From JAVBSN01 sp031556525 (GTDB lineage Bacteria; Bacillota; Clostridia; Lachnospirales; Lachnospiraceae): 64,000 nucleotides of DNA. The first letter of the stretch is position 1, and the number at the start of each line of letters is the position of its first letter. The stretch lies in assembly GCA_031556525.1 (NCBI GenBank), contig JAVBSS010000031.1, positions 21,579-85,578 of the forward strand. The letters are read 5' to 3'. The position numbers and the translations under genes were made by a program. Under the pieces are notes generated by a model. It was given only the letters and a program-made list of their open reading frames with translations, did not search any database and was not told the origin of the DNA. Below, piece after piece: positions 8,701 through 16,651 of the stretch.

Positions 8701-10853
8701 GAGAAAATAGGGGTAGTAATTATTATAAAATAGGACTTAAATTCTATAATAATATAATTAATAAAATATTAGATGTAGAACTTAAAAGAGGAGATTCACC
8801 TACAGTATTTTCACCAGTAATTAGTTATATTAATAAGATATTAGGTGCTGATAGATTGGTAGCTATATTAACAGCCCTTGGTAAAGAAAAACTTGATAGA
8901 AAAACATATTACGGCAGCAATGGAACAGGGAAGAAAGAATGTCTTAGCAAATTACTTAAGGTATGCTATCCATTAGAGACTGATAATGTAGATACATTAA
9001 AGGCGTTAATTAAGAAAACTAACATTAAGGAAGATAGACTTATTGAAACAGCTATGTATTCGCCACAATGGTTAGATATTATAGAAGAATATCTAAACTA
9101 TGATGGATTTAAGAGTGGATGCTATTATTTTATGGCACATATGAATGAACGCTTTGATGATAAGAAGACTGCTATGATTGCAAAATACACACCGTTATCT
9201 ACAGAAGAATTAAATAATGGTGCCTTTGACTTTGAATGGTTTAATGAAGTGTATAATAGATTAGGTGAGGATAGAATTGATAAATTATATGCAAGTGCAA
9301 AGTATATCTCAGATGGTGCAAAACATTCTAGAGCAAGAAAGTACGCAGATGCCGCTTTAGATAAAGTAAGCCGTGATGACTTAGAAGTTATTATAAGTGA
9401 TAAGAGAAATAAAGACTTATTTATGAGTTATGGAATTATTCCAATAAGAGATAAGGCGGATATGCTTCATAGATATGAATATATTCAAAAGTTCCTAAAA
9501 GAAAGTAAGCAGTTTGGTGCACAAAGAAGAGCAAGCGAGGCAGCAGCCGTAGATGTAGCACTAAAAAATATGGCAACTGTTGCAGGATATACTGATGTAA
9601 CAAGATTAATATTAGCCATGGAAATAGAGATTGTTAAAGCAAATTCTTCTTATTTTGAAGGTTATGAAATTGAAGGTTATCAATTTAAAATTAGTGTTAA
9701 TTCTATAGGTAAGGCAGAATTAATCATAAGCAAGAATGATAAAACACTTAAATCAGTACCAACAAGCTTGAAGAAAAACGAGAAAGTTTTAGAAATAAAA
9801 GAATTCCAGAAGAAACTTAAAGACCAATATTCTCGTACAGTAAAAATGCTTGAACAAGCAATGGAGGAAGAAGAGTATTATACATTTGAAGAATTAGTAG
9901 GATTACTTGAGAATCCTGTTACGAGAGAGATTATTAATAAGCTAGTATTTATTTCAGAAGATGCAAGTGGATTCATAGGAAATAAAGGTCTAGTAGATTA
10001 TAATAATTCAGAATGTACATTAAAAGCTGATGCAAGGGTTAGAGTTGCACATCCGCATGACTTATATAAATCAGGAAACTGGCATGAATATCAAAACTAT
10101 TTATTTGAGCAATTCAAAGATAGTAAAATCAAGCAACCATTTAAACAAGTATTTAGAGAGTTGTATGTAAAATTACCAGAAGAAGCAGATAAATATTCTT
10201 CGTTAATGTTTGCAGGAAATCAGATACAGCCTCAGAAAACAGTTGGAGCATTGAAAAATAGAAGATGGATTGCTGATTATGAAGAAGGATTGCAGAAAGT
10301 ATATTATAAAGAAAATATTATTGCTAGAATATATGCAATGGCAGATTGGTTTTCTCCAAGTGAAGTAGAAGCACCAACTCTAGAATGGGTAGAATTCTCA
10401 GATAGAAAAACTTTTAAAGCAATTAAAATAGCAGAAGTGCCAGATATAATATATTCAGAGGTTATGAGAGATGTAGACTTAGCAGTTAGTGTTGCGCATG
10501 CAGGTGGAGTTGATCCAGAAACTAGTCATTCAACTGTTGAGATGCGTAAAGTTATTGCAGAATTTAATATGCAATTATTTGGTCTTAGCAATGTAACATT
10601 TGAGAAGAATCATGCAATGATTAAGGGAACAAAAGCGACATATAGTATTCACTTAGGAAGTGGTGTGATTCATCAAATGGGAGGACCTCAAATAAATGTA
10701 CTTCCGGTTCATTCACAAAGTAGAGGTAAAATATTCTTACCATTTATTGATGAAGACCCTAAGAATGCAGAAATAACTTCAAAAATATTATTGTTTGCAC
10801 AAGATAATAAAATAAAAGATCCATATATACTTTCTCAGATAATAATAGAGTAA
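5736..10853 (+). CDS. Giant DUF4132-containing protein (YehI/MolR-like)
   Basis: This 1705-aa soluble protein has no signal peptide or membrane segment. Residues about 150-700 are alpha-helical and HEAT-like (STDIRQNALNILKKLRSEQ; GNKEEIRLGGLDLIAYAKSNK). The region near 1440-1560 (HPHDLYKSGNWHEYQNYLFEQF, PFKQVFRELYVKLPEE, FAGNQIQP) is typical DUF4132, and the C-terminal ~150 residues (YSEVMRDVDLAVSVAHAGG, DPETSHSTVEMRKVI, INVLPVHSQSRGKIFLPF) match the domain that closes DUF4132 proteins such as E. coli YehI. The role is not established; in enterobacteria such genes sit with MoxR-ATPase/VWA genes, which are absent here. The start follows TAGGAGG, 12 bases after the 133-aa gene. Confidence 0.85.
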   Translation: MGYDYSSRTQLASKYLDGVKKKISFMINFISENERKVVDELIKYSYNTYNCHFINKVVADYSEQVPSEYIKANYKNVVKLMVPKECQKDFYYIIDKYNKFQYSEGYDRRSVRTIDYKPSIRKVFALMDSYKWFGIFNCSISDYMLNNLSPEMLDYKQNRSDMRSFDDILAARIDVGDTAVKQSIIDIIQSENNTGVVTTDIIRAIVKSSDTELHKLLCDFMLAAKLQEGVRQAVCENADCGTIEAFILILNTIYDNDLIRFASVKRAIATWTGICSHDHLDRISNKILEDMIITISDKKKAYEYIGTNDSIHIMIGLWALGCYEIKDSIEAMKACVDNGTRNQLLTMSYFNRSVDDYKYCNETSLRIIEKYSDDLEIVAAFMPTYLSNTDTYARRTYDDKTKEYQTISVTHLYESNEQAYKHYEIMKNILENIPKKSIEYSPCIFPWYSVKLEKSNLIVRMAVTAYALGDNDLIDYVCTKIPNIDGGYYYNRGVYVRMLLHNPATDIQRKALLGYVGDKESCTREAAYDIVDSMNLIEEDYSILEALLKYKSTDIRQNALNILKKLRSEQLFNCVDRLISGNKEEIRLGGLDLIAYAKSNKEIDASQLITLTSKISTPTESEQILIEEISGKGKAGEVLSERGFGLYNPDVKIPTNIHKPDISVVNNYFNISKKELDKIFDKLTAFIDKHSGLEYTDHWGDERLLGNALNVIKGKSYSAPYHESHPFPELWKEFYETEIKDERILMNMYIAIQDGLSSDGIEDYITYLTYEKKIFGEVASDYSVSNNKYVGRYARNSIIGVVINILISMYDVKLPYEVCTNLMWYITENMPKEALWYKKILDYRYRSWFETKETAFTKSNKFSLISNELTKWKTDEEFIERFNVLYRVDEVFKFNEKKEYHGSEASTYEKLISDCENTISYHRDSDTLLSVYYYIKAYELNVISEDMVYKAIFEDIGLCAAIKGLSIFNEEKIGAYQLNTLNKFTNGDGENRGSNYYKIGLKFYNNIINKILDVELKRGDSPTVFSPVISYINKILGADRLVAILTALGKEKLDRKTYYGSNGTGKKECLSKLLKVCYPLETDNVDTLKALIKKTNIKEDRLIETAMYSPQWLDIIEEYLNYDGFKSGCYYFMAHMNERFDDKKTAMIAKYTPLSTEELNNGAFDFEWFNEVYNRLGEDRIDKLYASAKYISDGAKHSRARKYADAALDKVSRDDLEVIISDKRNKDLFMSYGIIPIRDKADMLHRYEYIQKFLKESKQFGAQRRASEAAAVDVALKNMATVAGYTDVTRLILAMEIEIVKANSSYFEGYEIEGYQFKISVNSIGKAELIISKNDKTLKSVPTSLKKNEKVLEIKEFQKKLKDQYSRTVKMLEQAMEEEEYYTFEELVGLLENPVTREIINKLVFISEDASGFIGNKGLVDYNNSECTLKADARVRVAHPHDLYKSGNWHEYQNYLFEQFKDSKIKQPFKQVFRELYVKLPEEADKYSSLMFAGNQIQPQKTVGALKNRRWIADYEEGLQKVYYKENIIARIYAMADWFSPSEVEAPTLEWVEFSDRKTFKAIKIAEVPDIIYSEVMRDVDLAVSVAHAGGVDPETSHSTVEMRKVIAEFNMQLFGLSNVTFEKNHAMIKGTKATYSIHLGSGVIHQMGGPQINVLPVHSQSRGKIFLPFIDEDPKNAEITSKILLFAQDNKIKDPYILSQIIIE

Positions 10854-10923
10854 AGGAATTTATACCTCACAGTACCTCAAAATATACATATATTATATTA
10901 TCAAGCTAATTAAGGAGCGACAT

Positions 10924-11346
10924 ATGTATATGAATAATAGATCAATGGACTATGGCCCAGAGCCATTTGTTGTAGATATAGAGAAGGTAACTAAGCAGAA
11001 TCCAAATTACAGAACAGCCCTATGGACAGGAGATCATTTGCAGGTAACTTTAATGGATATACCAGTAGGTGGAGATGTAGGATTGGAGATTCATCCAGAT
11101 ACAGATCAATTTTTCCGTATTGAAGAAGGTGTGGCACAAGTATTAATGGGTAATAACCAGAATAATCTTAACCTACGAGCTAGAGCAACTGATGGGGATG
11201 CAATTATGATTCCAGCAGGTACATGGCACAATGTAGTTAATGCAGGCAATGAACCTCTTAAGATGTATTCTATATATGCACCACCTCATCATCCAAGAGG
11301 AACAGTGAATGTGACAAAAGCTGATGCTATGGCACAAGAAGGATAG
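10924..11346 (+). CDS. Cupin-domain protein
   Basis: This 140-aa protein is a single small cupin barrel. Motif 1 is GGDVGLEIHPDTDQFFRIEEG (metal ligands likely H59, the Asp/Gln position and E67), and motif 2 is GDAIMIPAGTWHNVVN with the His ligand. The C-terminal YAPPHHPRGTV is a common tail in this subfamily. Members bind a divalent metal; many are isomerase- or dioxygenase-like, but the substrate is not inferable. The start ATG has AAGGAGCG upstream. The stop overlaps the region where the antiporter gene starts, so the two are probably one operon. Confidence 0.88.
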   Translation: MYMNNRSMDYGPEPFVVDIEKVTKQNPNYRTALWTGDHLQVTLMDIPVGGDVGLEIHPDTDQFFRIEEGVAQVLMGNNQNNLNLRARATDGDAIMIPAGTWHNVVNAGNEPLKMYSIYAPPHHPRGTVNVTKADAMAQEG

Positions 11347-11347
11347 A

Positions 11348-12427
11348 ATGAAAGAGGGGATTGCTTTGAAGCTTTTTTATACTCTTTTGATATTCTTTCC
11401 TATTACCGTTTTAGCAAGATATGTATTTCATGCTGACGATAGTGTTGTGTTTACTACAAGTTGTTTAGCGATTATACCACTAGCAGTATTAATAGGAAAA
11501 TCCACAGAGCAAATATCAGTGTATACGGGGCCTATGATTGGAGGATTTCTAAATGCTACAATGGGCAATATACCAGAACTAGTAATTAGTGGTTTTGCTA
11601 TTAAATCAGGTCTATATACCTTTGTACTTGCAAGTCTTTCAGGCTCAATTTTTGGAAATATTCTAGTTGGTCTAGGATTAAGTATATTTATAGGTGGATT
11701 AAAAAATAAATCCCAAAAGTTTAGTACTACTATAATGCGAAGTAATTTTATTTTATTAGCATTTGCAGCATTCAGTATGATTATGCCCTTTGCATTTAAA
11801 CATTTTGGAAAGGATAGTTTTGAAGGGACAGATCTGAAAAGTTTTAGTTTAGTGCTAGCTGTTATTATGTTAACTATGTATATAATAGGTATGGTATTTA
11901 CGCTGTTTACTAATAAAGATATAGATGATATAGAGGGCGAAGATGAAGAAATAGAAGAAGAGGCAAAATGGAGTTTGAGGCTTTCAATTGGAATATTGGC
12001 AATTACCACAATTGCAGTAGTTGTTATGAGTAACACTTTAGTTGATACTGTTGAAGTGGCGGCTACTAAGTTTGGACTAAGTGAAGGATTTATAGGAATT
12101 ATATTAATGCCTATATTGGGAAACGTGGCAGAGAATGTATCCGCTATAATTATGGCATATAAAAACAAGTTGAATCTAAGTATTGGAATTGCAGCAGGTT
12201 CTAGTATGCAAATAGCTCTATTTGTAACACCAATAATGGTTATATTTAGTGCTATTCTAGGAGATACAATGGAATTAATATATACCCCAGAAGAATTAAT
12301 AGCTATTATTATAGGAATAATAATGGTAGCGTTTGTACTTATGGATAAAAAAACAAACTGGTTAGAAGGTCTGCAATTATTTGCAGCATATATTATATTA
12401 GGTGTAGCATTTTTCATGTTTGTATAG
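11348..12427 (+). CDS. Calcium/proton antiporter (CaCA family, ChaA/Cax-type)
   Basis: This roughly 359-aa membrane protein has about eleven hydrophobic helices and the two inverted alpha-repeats of CaCA exchangers: GGFLNATMGNIPELVISGFA in the first half and MPILGNVAENVSAIIMA in the second, each with the key acidic residue in GN-x-P/A-E. Between the halves is an acidic loop (DDIEGEDEEIEEEAKW), typical of Cax proteins. It exports Ca2+ (or Na+/K+) against protons. The start is uncertain: ATG 11348, or TTG 11366, which has AGAGGGG five bases ahead and gives 353 aa, close to B. subtilis ChaA. It ends at a clear terminator. Confidence 0.88.
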   Translation: MKEGIALKLFYTLLIFFPITVLARYVFHADDSVVFTTSCLAIIPLAVLIGKSTEQISVYTGPMIGGFLNATMGNIPELVISGFAIKSGLYTFVLASLSGSIFGNILVGLGLSIFIGGLKNKSQKFSTTIMRSNFILLAFAAFSMIMPFAFKHFGKDSFEGTDLKSFSLVLAVIMLTMYIIGMVFTLFTNKDIDDIEGEDEEIEEEAKWSLRLSIGILAITTIAVVVMSNTLVDTVEVAATKFGLSEGFIGIILMPILGNVAENVSAIIMAYKNKLNLSIGIAAGSSMQIALFVTPIMVIFSAILGDTMELIYTPEELIAIIIGIIMVAFVLMDKKTNWLEGLQLFAAYIILGVAFFMFV

Positions 12428-12498
12428 AATGATTATAAAATAGAGATGATATTGAAGTAATTATCAAGCAATATATATAAGTTAGAATTATATGATTT

Positions 12499-12547
12499 CC
12501 CTTAAGTAGGTATGATGGATATTCAAATCTACTTAAGGGTTTTATTT
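12499..12547 (+). terminator. Rho-independent terminator after the antiporter gene
   Basis: Perfect 11-bp arms CCCTTAAGTAG (12499-12509) and CTACTTAAGGG (12529-12539) with a 19-base loop and TTTTATTT tail on the plus strand. It separates this gene from the convergent lyase gene. Confidence 0.85.
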
Positions 12548-12596
12548 GTATATAACTAGAATATAATCTATATAAGGAATGTTAGATTATATATAA

Positions 12597-13778
12597 CTAA
12601 TATCTAATTTCCTTAACCGCATCATGTAATTGTACTAGAGCAAGTTCTAGAATACTACGTGGACATGCAATGTTAATTCTCTCAAATTGAGAAGTTTCCT
12701 TGCCAAAAATAATACCATCATCTAACCACAGCTTTGCTTTATCAATAATCAGACTAGATAGTTCTCTATAATTAAGCTTAAGTCCACTACAATCAAGCCA
12801 TATTAGATAAGTCCCTTCAGGTTCAATTAGCTTGATTTCTGGAATGTAAGTTCTAATATAATCCCTTGCGAAATCTAGATTATCTTTTAAATATGATTTA
12901 AGTTCATTATGCCATTCATATCCATTTTTATATGCAGATTGGCAACCAACTATACCTAATGTGTTTACTTGGCTATATCCACTAGCACTAAACTCTTTTC
13001 TAAAAGCTAAGCGAATCTTTGAATTAGGAATAAATATATTTGATATTTGAAGACCTGCCATATTAAAGGTTTTACTAGGTGCTGTACATATAATAGAATT
13101 CATTGCAAATTCTTCACTAATGGAAGCAAACACAGTGTGCGAATGATTAGGATATGTAAAATCACAATGTATCTCATCGGATAGTACTAGTACATTATGT
13201 TTTAGGCATATCTCACCTATGCGAGTAAGTTCTTCTATGGTCCATACTCTACCAACAGGATTATGAGGAGAGCATAACAAAAATAATTTGATTTTTTCTT
13301 CAACTATCTTCTTCTCAAAATCTTCAAAATCTATTGAATATTTACCATCTGAATATACAAGTTGATTATTAATAAGACGACGCTTATTATTAACAATACA
13401 TTCAGAAAAAGGATAGTAGACGGGTTGTTGCAGAAGAACAGCATCTCCAGGGTTAGTAAATGTTCTGATTGCTATTGCTATTGCAAATACAATACCTGGA
13501 GTCTTAGTTAGCCATTTACTCTCAGGGCTCCAATTAAAATGATTGAAAAACCAATTATGAAGAGCATTAAAATATTCTTCCTTAGATTCACTATAACCAA
13601 ATATACCATGACTAACAGCTTTGTTAATATCATCTAATATTACATCAGGAAGTCTAAAATCCATATCTGCTATCCATAGTGGAAGTAAGTCATCTCTATG
13701 TACTCGTTCTATACTAAAATCATATTTTAGACAATTTGTATTTTTTCTGTTTATTATTTTATCAAAATTATGTGACAT
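12597..13778 (-). CDS. patB: PLP-dependent C-S lyase / aminotransferase fold (PatB/MalY family)
   Basis: This 393-aa fold-type I PLP enzyme has the MalY/PatB signature LPLWIADMDF near the N-terminus, SPHNPVGRVWT for substrate binding, VLSDEIHCDF with the PLP-ring Asp, and TAPSKTFNMAGLQ with the PLP lysine K236. PatB/MalY proteins cleave cystathionine or cysteine S-conjugates to a thiol, pyruvate and ammonia. The ATG at 13778 is preferred over the one at 13784 because AGGAGG (13787-13792) is only 2 bases from the latter but 8 from the former. It lies 12 bases downstream of the trans-sulfuration gene in one operon, which suggests sulfur amino acid metabolism rather than MalT control. Confidence 0.85.
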   Translation of the reverse strand: MSHNFDKIINRKNTNCLKYDFSIERVHRDDLLPLWIADMDFRLPDVILDDINKAVSHGIFGYSESKEEYFNALHNWFFNHFNWSPESKWLTKTPGIVFAIAIAIRTFTNPGDAVLLQQPVYYPFSECIVNNKRRLINNQLVYSDGKYSIDFEDFEKKIVEEKIKLFLLCSPHNPVGRVWTIEELTRIGEICLKHNVLVLSDEIHCDFTYPNHSHTVFASISEEFAMNSIICTAPSKTFNMAGLQISNIFIPNSKIRLAFRKEFSASGYSQVNTLGIVGCQSAYKNGYEWHNELKSYLKDNLDFARDYIRTYIPEIKLIEPEGTYLIWLDCSGLKLNYRELSSLIIDKAKLWLDDGIIFGKETSQFERINIACPRSILELALVQLHDAVKEIRY

Positions 13779-13790
13779 AGGCATAACCTC

Positions 13791-14936
13791 CTAAAGTGCT
13801 TGTTTTAGATCTTCTATCAAATCAGTTATATTTTCAATTCCAACAGACAAGCGTAATATTCTATCAGTAATTCCGCTTCGTTCTCTAGCTTCTATAGGAA
13901 TATCAGCATGAGTCTGAGTAGTAGGATAAGTAATAAGTGTTTCCACACCACCAAGACTTTCAGCAAAATGTATTAGTTTAACAGACTTAAGAATATTTAA
14001 GGCAGTTTCTTTGCTGTCTACTTGAAAGGTAAGCATGCTTCCGAATCCTCTAGCTTGAGAGCGGTTAATCTCATATCCAGGATGAGATTCAAGACCCGGA
14101 TAGTATACGTTAGTTACTTTATCTTGTGTAATCAACCATTGGCATATGGCAAGGGCATTTTCTTGACTTGCCTTCATTCTTATAGAAAGTGTTTTGATAC
14201 CTCGAAGTATTAGCCAAGAATCAAAAGGTGCAAGACCATTTCCGATAGTCTTAATAATGTATCTAAATTTATCGGACAACTCTTCACTATTTACAATGAC
14301 AAATCCTGCTAGTGTATCATTATGCCCACCAAGGAATTTTGTACCACTGTGAATAACAATATCAGCACCTAGATTTAATGGATTTTGAAAGTAAGGAGAT
14401 AAAAATGTATTATCTACAATTAACAAAATATTGTGTTGATGAGCAATGGCAGCCATCTTTCTAATATCGGTAATATTCATCATAGGGTTAGTTGGTGTCT
14501 CGATATAAATAGCCTTTGTAGAAGGCTTTATGTATGGCTCAATATCTTCATATGAAGTATCAACATAATCTATCTCAATTAGATTCTTTCTACAAATGTT
14601 ATTAAATAATCTAACTGAACCGCCATATAAATCATTGCCAGATATTATATGGTCGTTAGGGCCGAATAGTTCCATTACGGTAGTAATAGCAGCCATACCA
14701 CTTGAAAATGCAAGGGCATCATAACCATTCTCAAGAGAACAGACAACCTTCTCTAGATGTTCCCTGGTTGGATTCTGTAATCTACTATAGTCATACCCAG
14801 TACTACCATCAATACCGTCATGTGCATAGGTAGCAGATTGATATATAGGGAAGCTAATAGCTCCAGTATTGTCACAATTATTTGAATCATTATTGCCGTA
14901 TAGGCATTTAGTTGAAATATCTAATTTACTATTCAT
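13791..14936 (-). CDS. Trans-sulfuration PLP enzyme (cystathionine gamma-synthase / gamma- or beta-lyase family)
   Basis: This 381-aa member of the Cys/Met metabolism PLP family shows YDYSRLQNPTREHLE, SSGMAAITTVMEL, VDNTFLSPYFQNPL and IHSGTKFLGGHND with PLP lysine K200. Family members either make cystathionine from an activated homoserine (MetB/MetI) or break it down (MetC, MccB); sequence alone does not separate these. The partner downstream is a PatB/MalY lyase, so a pair that makes and then cleaves cystathionine toward homocysteine is the simplest reading. GGAGG lies 7 bases ahead of the ATG, and a consensus promoter is at 15006-15034 on this strand. No SAM riboswitch or S-box T-box was seen upstream. 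Confidence 0.85.
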   Translation of the reverse strand: MNSKLDISTKCLYGNNDSNNCDNTGAISFPIYQSATYAHDGIDGSTGYDYSRLQNPTREHLEKVVCSLENGYDALAFSSGMAAITTVMELFGPNDHIISGNDLYGGSVRLFNNICRKNLIEIDYVDTSYEDIEPYIKPSTKAIYIETPTNPMMNITDIRKMAAIAHQHNILLIVDNTFLSPYFQNPLNLGADIVIHSGTKFLGGHNDTLAGFVIVNSEELSDKFRYIIKTIGNGLAPFDSWLILRGIKTLSIRMKASQENALAICQWLITQDKVTNVYYPGLESHPGYEINRSQARGFGSMLTFQVDSKETALNILKSVKLIHFAESLGGVETLITYPTTQTHADIPIEARERSGITDRILRLSVGIENITDLIEDLKQAL

Positions 14937-15005
14937 ATAGGACCTCCAAGTATAATTAACAATAATATATTATATAAAACATATCTGATAAGTAGGAATA
15001 GAATA

Positions 15006-15034
15006 AATATATGATAATAATATGCAATTGTCAA
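15006..15034 (-). promoter_or_regulatory. Consensus sigma-A type promoter for the trans-sulfuration operon
   Basis: On the minus strand TTGACA (15034-15029), a 17-base spacer and TATATT (15011-15006), pointing to the gene that starts at 14936. The leader is about 65 bases. Confidence 0.75.
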
Positions 15035-15111
15035 TAGTTAAATTACATAATTTAATATATACAATTAAAAGACAGATTGAAGAACTGACTTTTTTTGGTT
15101 ATTATATAAAC

Positions 15112-15139
15112 TTGCGTATTATTTTATTTATCGTATAAT
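15112..15139 (+). promoter_or_regulatory. Promoter of the first BspA-like gene
   Basis: TTGCGT (15112-15117), 16-base spacer, TATAAT (15134-15139), about 70 bases before the ATG at 15209. A remnant terminator-like AACTGACTTTTTTT at about 15083-15096 matches the 3' arm of the terminators at 16519 and 19849, which supports duplication of whole gene units. Confidence 0.7.
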
Positions 15140-15208
15140 GGAGTTATAAGACAATGTAAACATCTACTAACACTTTGTGTTAATGATTAAGGAGGAGTGG
15201 AGATTATT

Positions 15209-16483
15209 ATGAAGAAATATTTAAAAGCATTGCTAATGGTACTGCTTCTATGTGGTACTATGTTGCCTAACATTAATGTTAAGGCAGAGGCGGTAGAGGA
15301 TGTAACAGAAGAACCTAATTCTGTGGGAACAATGATTCCATTTAGTAATTATGAGTATAAGGTTCTTCCTGATGGAACAGTAGAGATAACAAAATATCAC
15401 TATAGTACTGTTTATAAAGAAATCAATATTGTAGATACAATTGATGGAAGAAAGGTAACAAGTATAGGTTATAATGCATTTACAGCATGTATAGGGGCTG
15501 ATAAGATAACTATTCCAGATGGTGTAACTAGCATAGGAAATAATGCTTTTTCGGCATGTAGTACCCTTAAAGAGATAATTATTCCTAATAGTGTGACAAG
15601 TATGGGAAACGATGTTTTCTGGGGATGCAATTATGTTGTAATACATTGTAATCTAAATAGTGCTGCAGAAGCATATGCTATAGCTAACAACCATTTATAT
15701 AATAACTTTTCTAGCGATATAACATTATCAGAGACAACATATGCATATGATGGTACAGCAAAGACTCCTACAGTAACAATAAAAGATGGTGATAAAACAT
15801 TAAAAAATGGAACTGATTATACATTAAAATATGATAATAATACAGCAATAGGAACAGCTACAGTTACTATTACGGGTAAAGGTAGTTATGTAGGAACTAT
15901 TATAAAAGAATATACAATTGAAAAAGCAGAATATTATAATATTAACACACATGGCGGTGTATGGAATGGAACCAATTATGTTATAGGTGGGTTAATGATG
16001 ACAGATATATTCTTTAGTGATGGAACATACACTTATTATCTTCAACTAGATGGAACGCCAATGAAGAATAGATTAACTTATCATCCAGACGGAGAACATT
16101 TAATATACCTTGATGAAGATGGACATGAATTATTTGACCAATTCAAATACTGTGAAGATGTAGGCTATACTTGTTACTTTAATACATTTGGATACCTATA
16201 TAAAGATGAGATAACATTTTATAATGGTAAACCATATTATCTAGATGGAACAGGAAGAATGAAACAAGGCGAATATTTTAAGTTTGATAATGGAGTGGAT
16301 ATAGGTTATGCTCAGGAAGATGGAAGCCTTATAAATACTGGTTTTGGATATGATCCATGGGGAAGAGTTGTATTTTACCATTGGAATGGAATGATAGCAA
16401 GGGGACTAATAACAGATGGTGTATGGTATTATCATATGGATGAAACAGACGGACATTTATTAGGACAGTTTCCTGTGAATTAG
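15209..16483 (+). CDS. BspA-like secreted LRR / cell-wall-binding protein, copy 1
   Basis: The 424-aa precursor has a signal peptide (MKKYLKALLMVLLLCGTMLP, likely cut after VKA). It continues with about three BspA-type LRR_5 repeats (VTSIGYNAFTACIGADKITIP, VTSIGNNAFSACSTLKEIIIP, VTSMGNDVF), a beta module with TYAYDGTAKTPTVTIKDGD, and the shared C-terminal aromatic/Gly repeats. BspA-like proteins are exported and bind host or microbial surfaces; the C-terminal repeats may attach the protein to the wall. The ATG at 15209 is used because it gives the canonical signal peptide and suits GGAGTGG; a GTG four codons earlier is in frame. It is the first of four tandem paralogues. Confidence 0.85.
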   Translation: MKKYLKALLMVLLLCGTMLPNINVKAEAVEDVTEEPNSVGTMIPFSNYEYKVLPDGTVEITKYHYSTVYKEINIVDTIDGRKVTSIGYNAFTACIGADKITIPDGVTSIGNNAFSACSTLKEIIIPNSVTSMGNDVFWGCNYVVIHCNLNSAAEAYAIANNHLYNNFSSDITLSETTYAYDGTAKTPTVTIKDGDKTLKNGTDYTLKYDNNTAIGTATVTITGKGSYVGTIIKEYTIEKAEYYNINTHGGVWNGTNYVIGGLMMTDIFFSDGTYTYYLQLDGTPMKNRLTYHPDGEHLIYLDEDGHELFDQFKYCEDVGYTCYFNTFGYLYKDEITFYNGKPYYLDGTGRMKQGEYFKFDNGVDIGYAQEDGSLINTGFGYDPWGRVVFYHWNGMIARGLITDGVWYYHMDETDGHLLGQFPVN

Positions 16484-16518
16484 GAAAGTAATAATAATTA
16501 AATATTAAAACTTATATA

Positions 16519-16556
16519 AGTCAGTTCTTTCAGTAGAGAAGGAGCTGACTTTTTTT
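16519..16556 (+). terminator. Terminator after BspA-like copy 1
   Basis: Arms AGTCAGTTC (16519-16527) and GAGCTGACT (16542-16550) with one G-T pair, followed by TTTTTT. The same hairpin recurs at 19849-19880. Confidence 0.8.
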
Positions 16557-16585
16557 GATTCTATAGATGATTTTTGTAATAAATA

Positions 16586-16594
16586 TGTTATAAT
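16586..16594 (+). promoter_or_regulatory. Extended -10 promoter of BspA-like copies 2 and 3
   Basis: TGTTATAAT (TG at 16586, TATAAT at 16589-16594) about 58 bases before the ATG at 16652. The surrounding sequence TTTTTGTAATAAATATGTTA is repeated almost exactly before copy 4. Confidence 0.65.
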
Positions 16595-16651
16595 AAGTAT
16601 TAGTAAGAATTGTTCGGATTAATTTGGTAATTATTTAAGGGAGGAGATTGT

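Noticed and set aside
11428..12417. Long open frame of 329 codons on the minus strand
   Set aside because: It lies wholly opposite the calcium/proton antiporter gene; the low-complexity Ile/Asn/Ser-rich product is a mirror of hydrophobic codons, without ribosome binding site or family motifs.
13791..15034. S-box (SAM) riboswitch before the trans-sulfuration genes
   Set aside because: The leader after the promoter at 15006-15034 is only about 65 bases, with none of the conserved S-box motifs.
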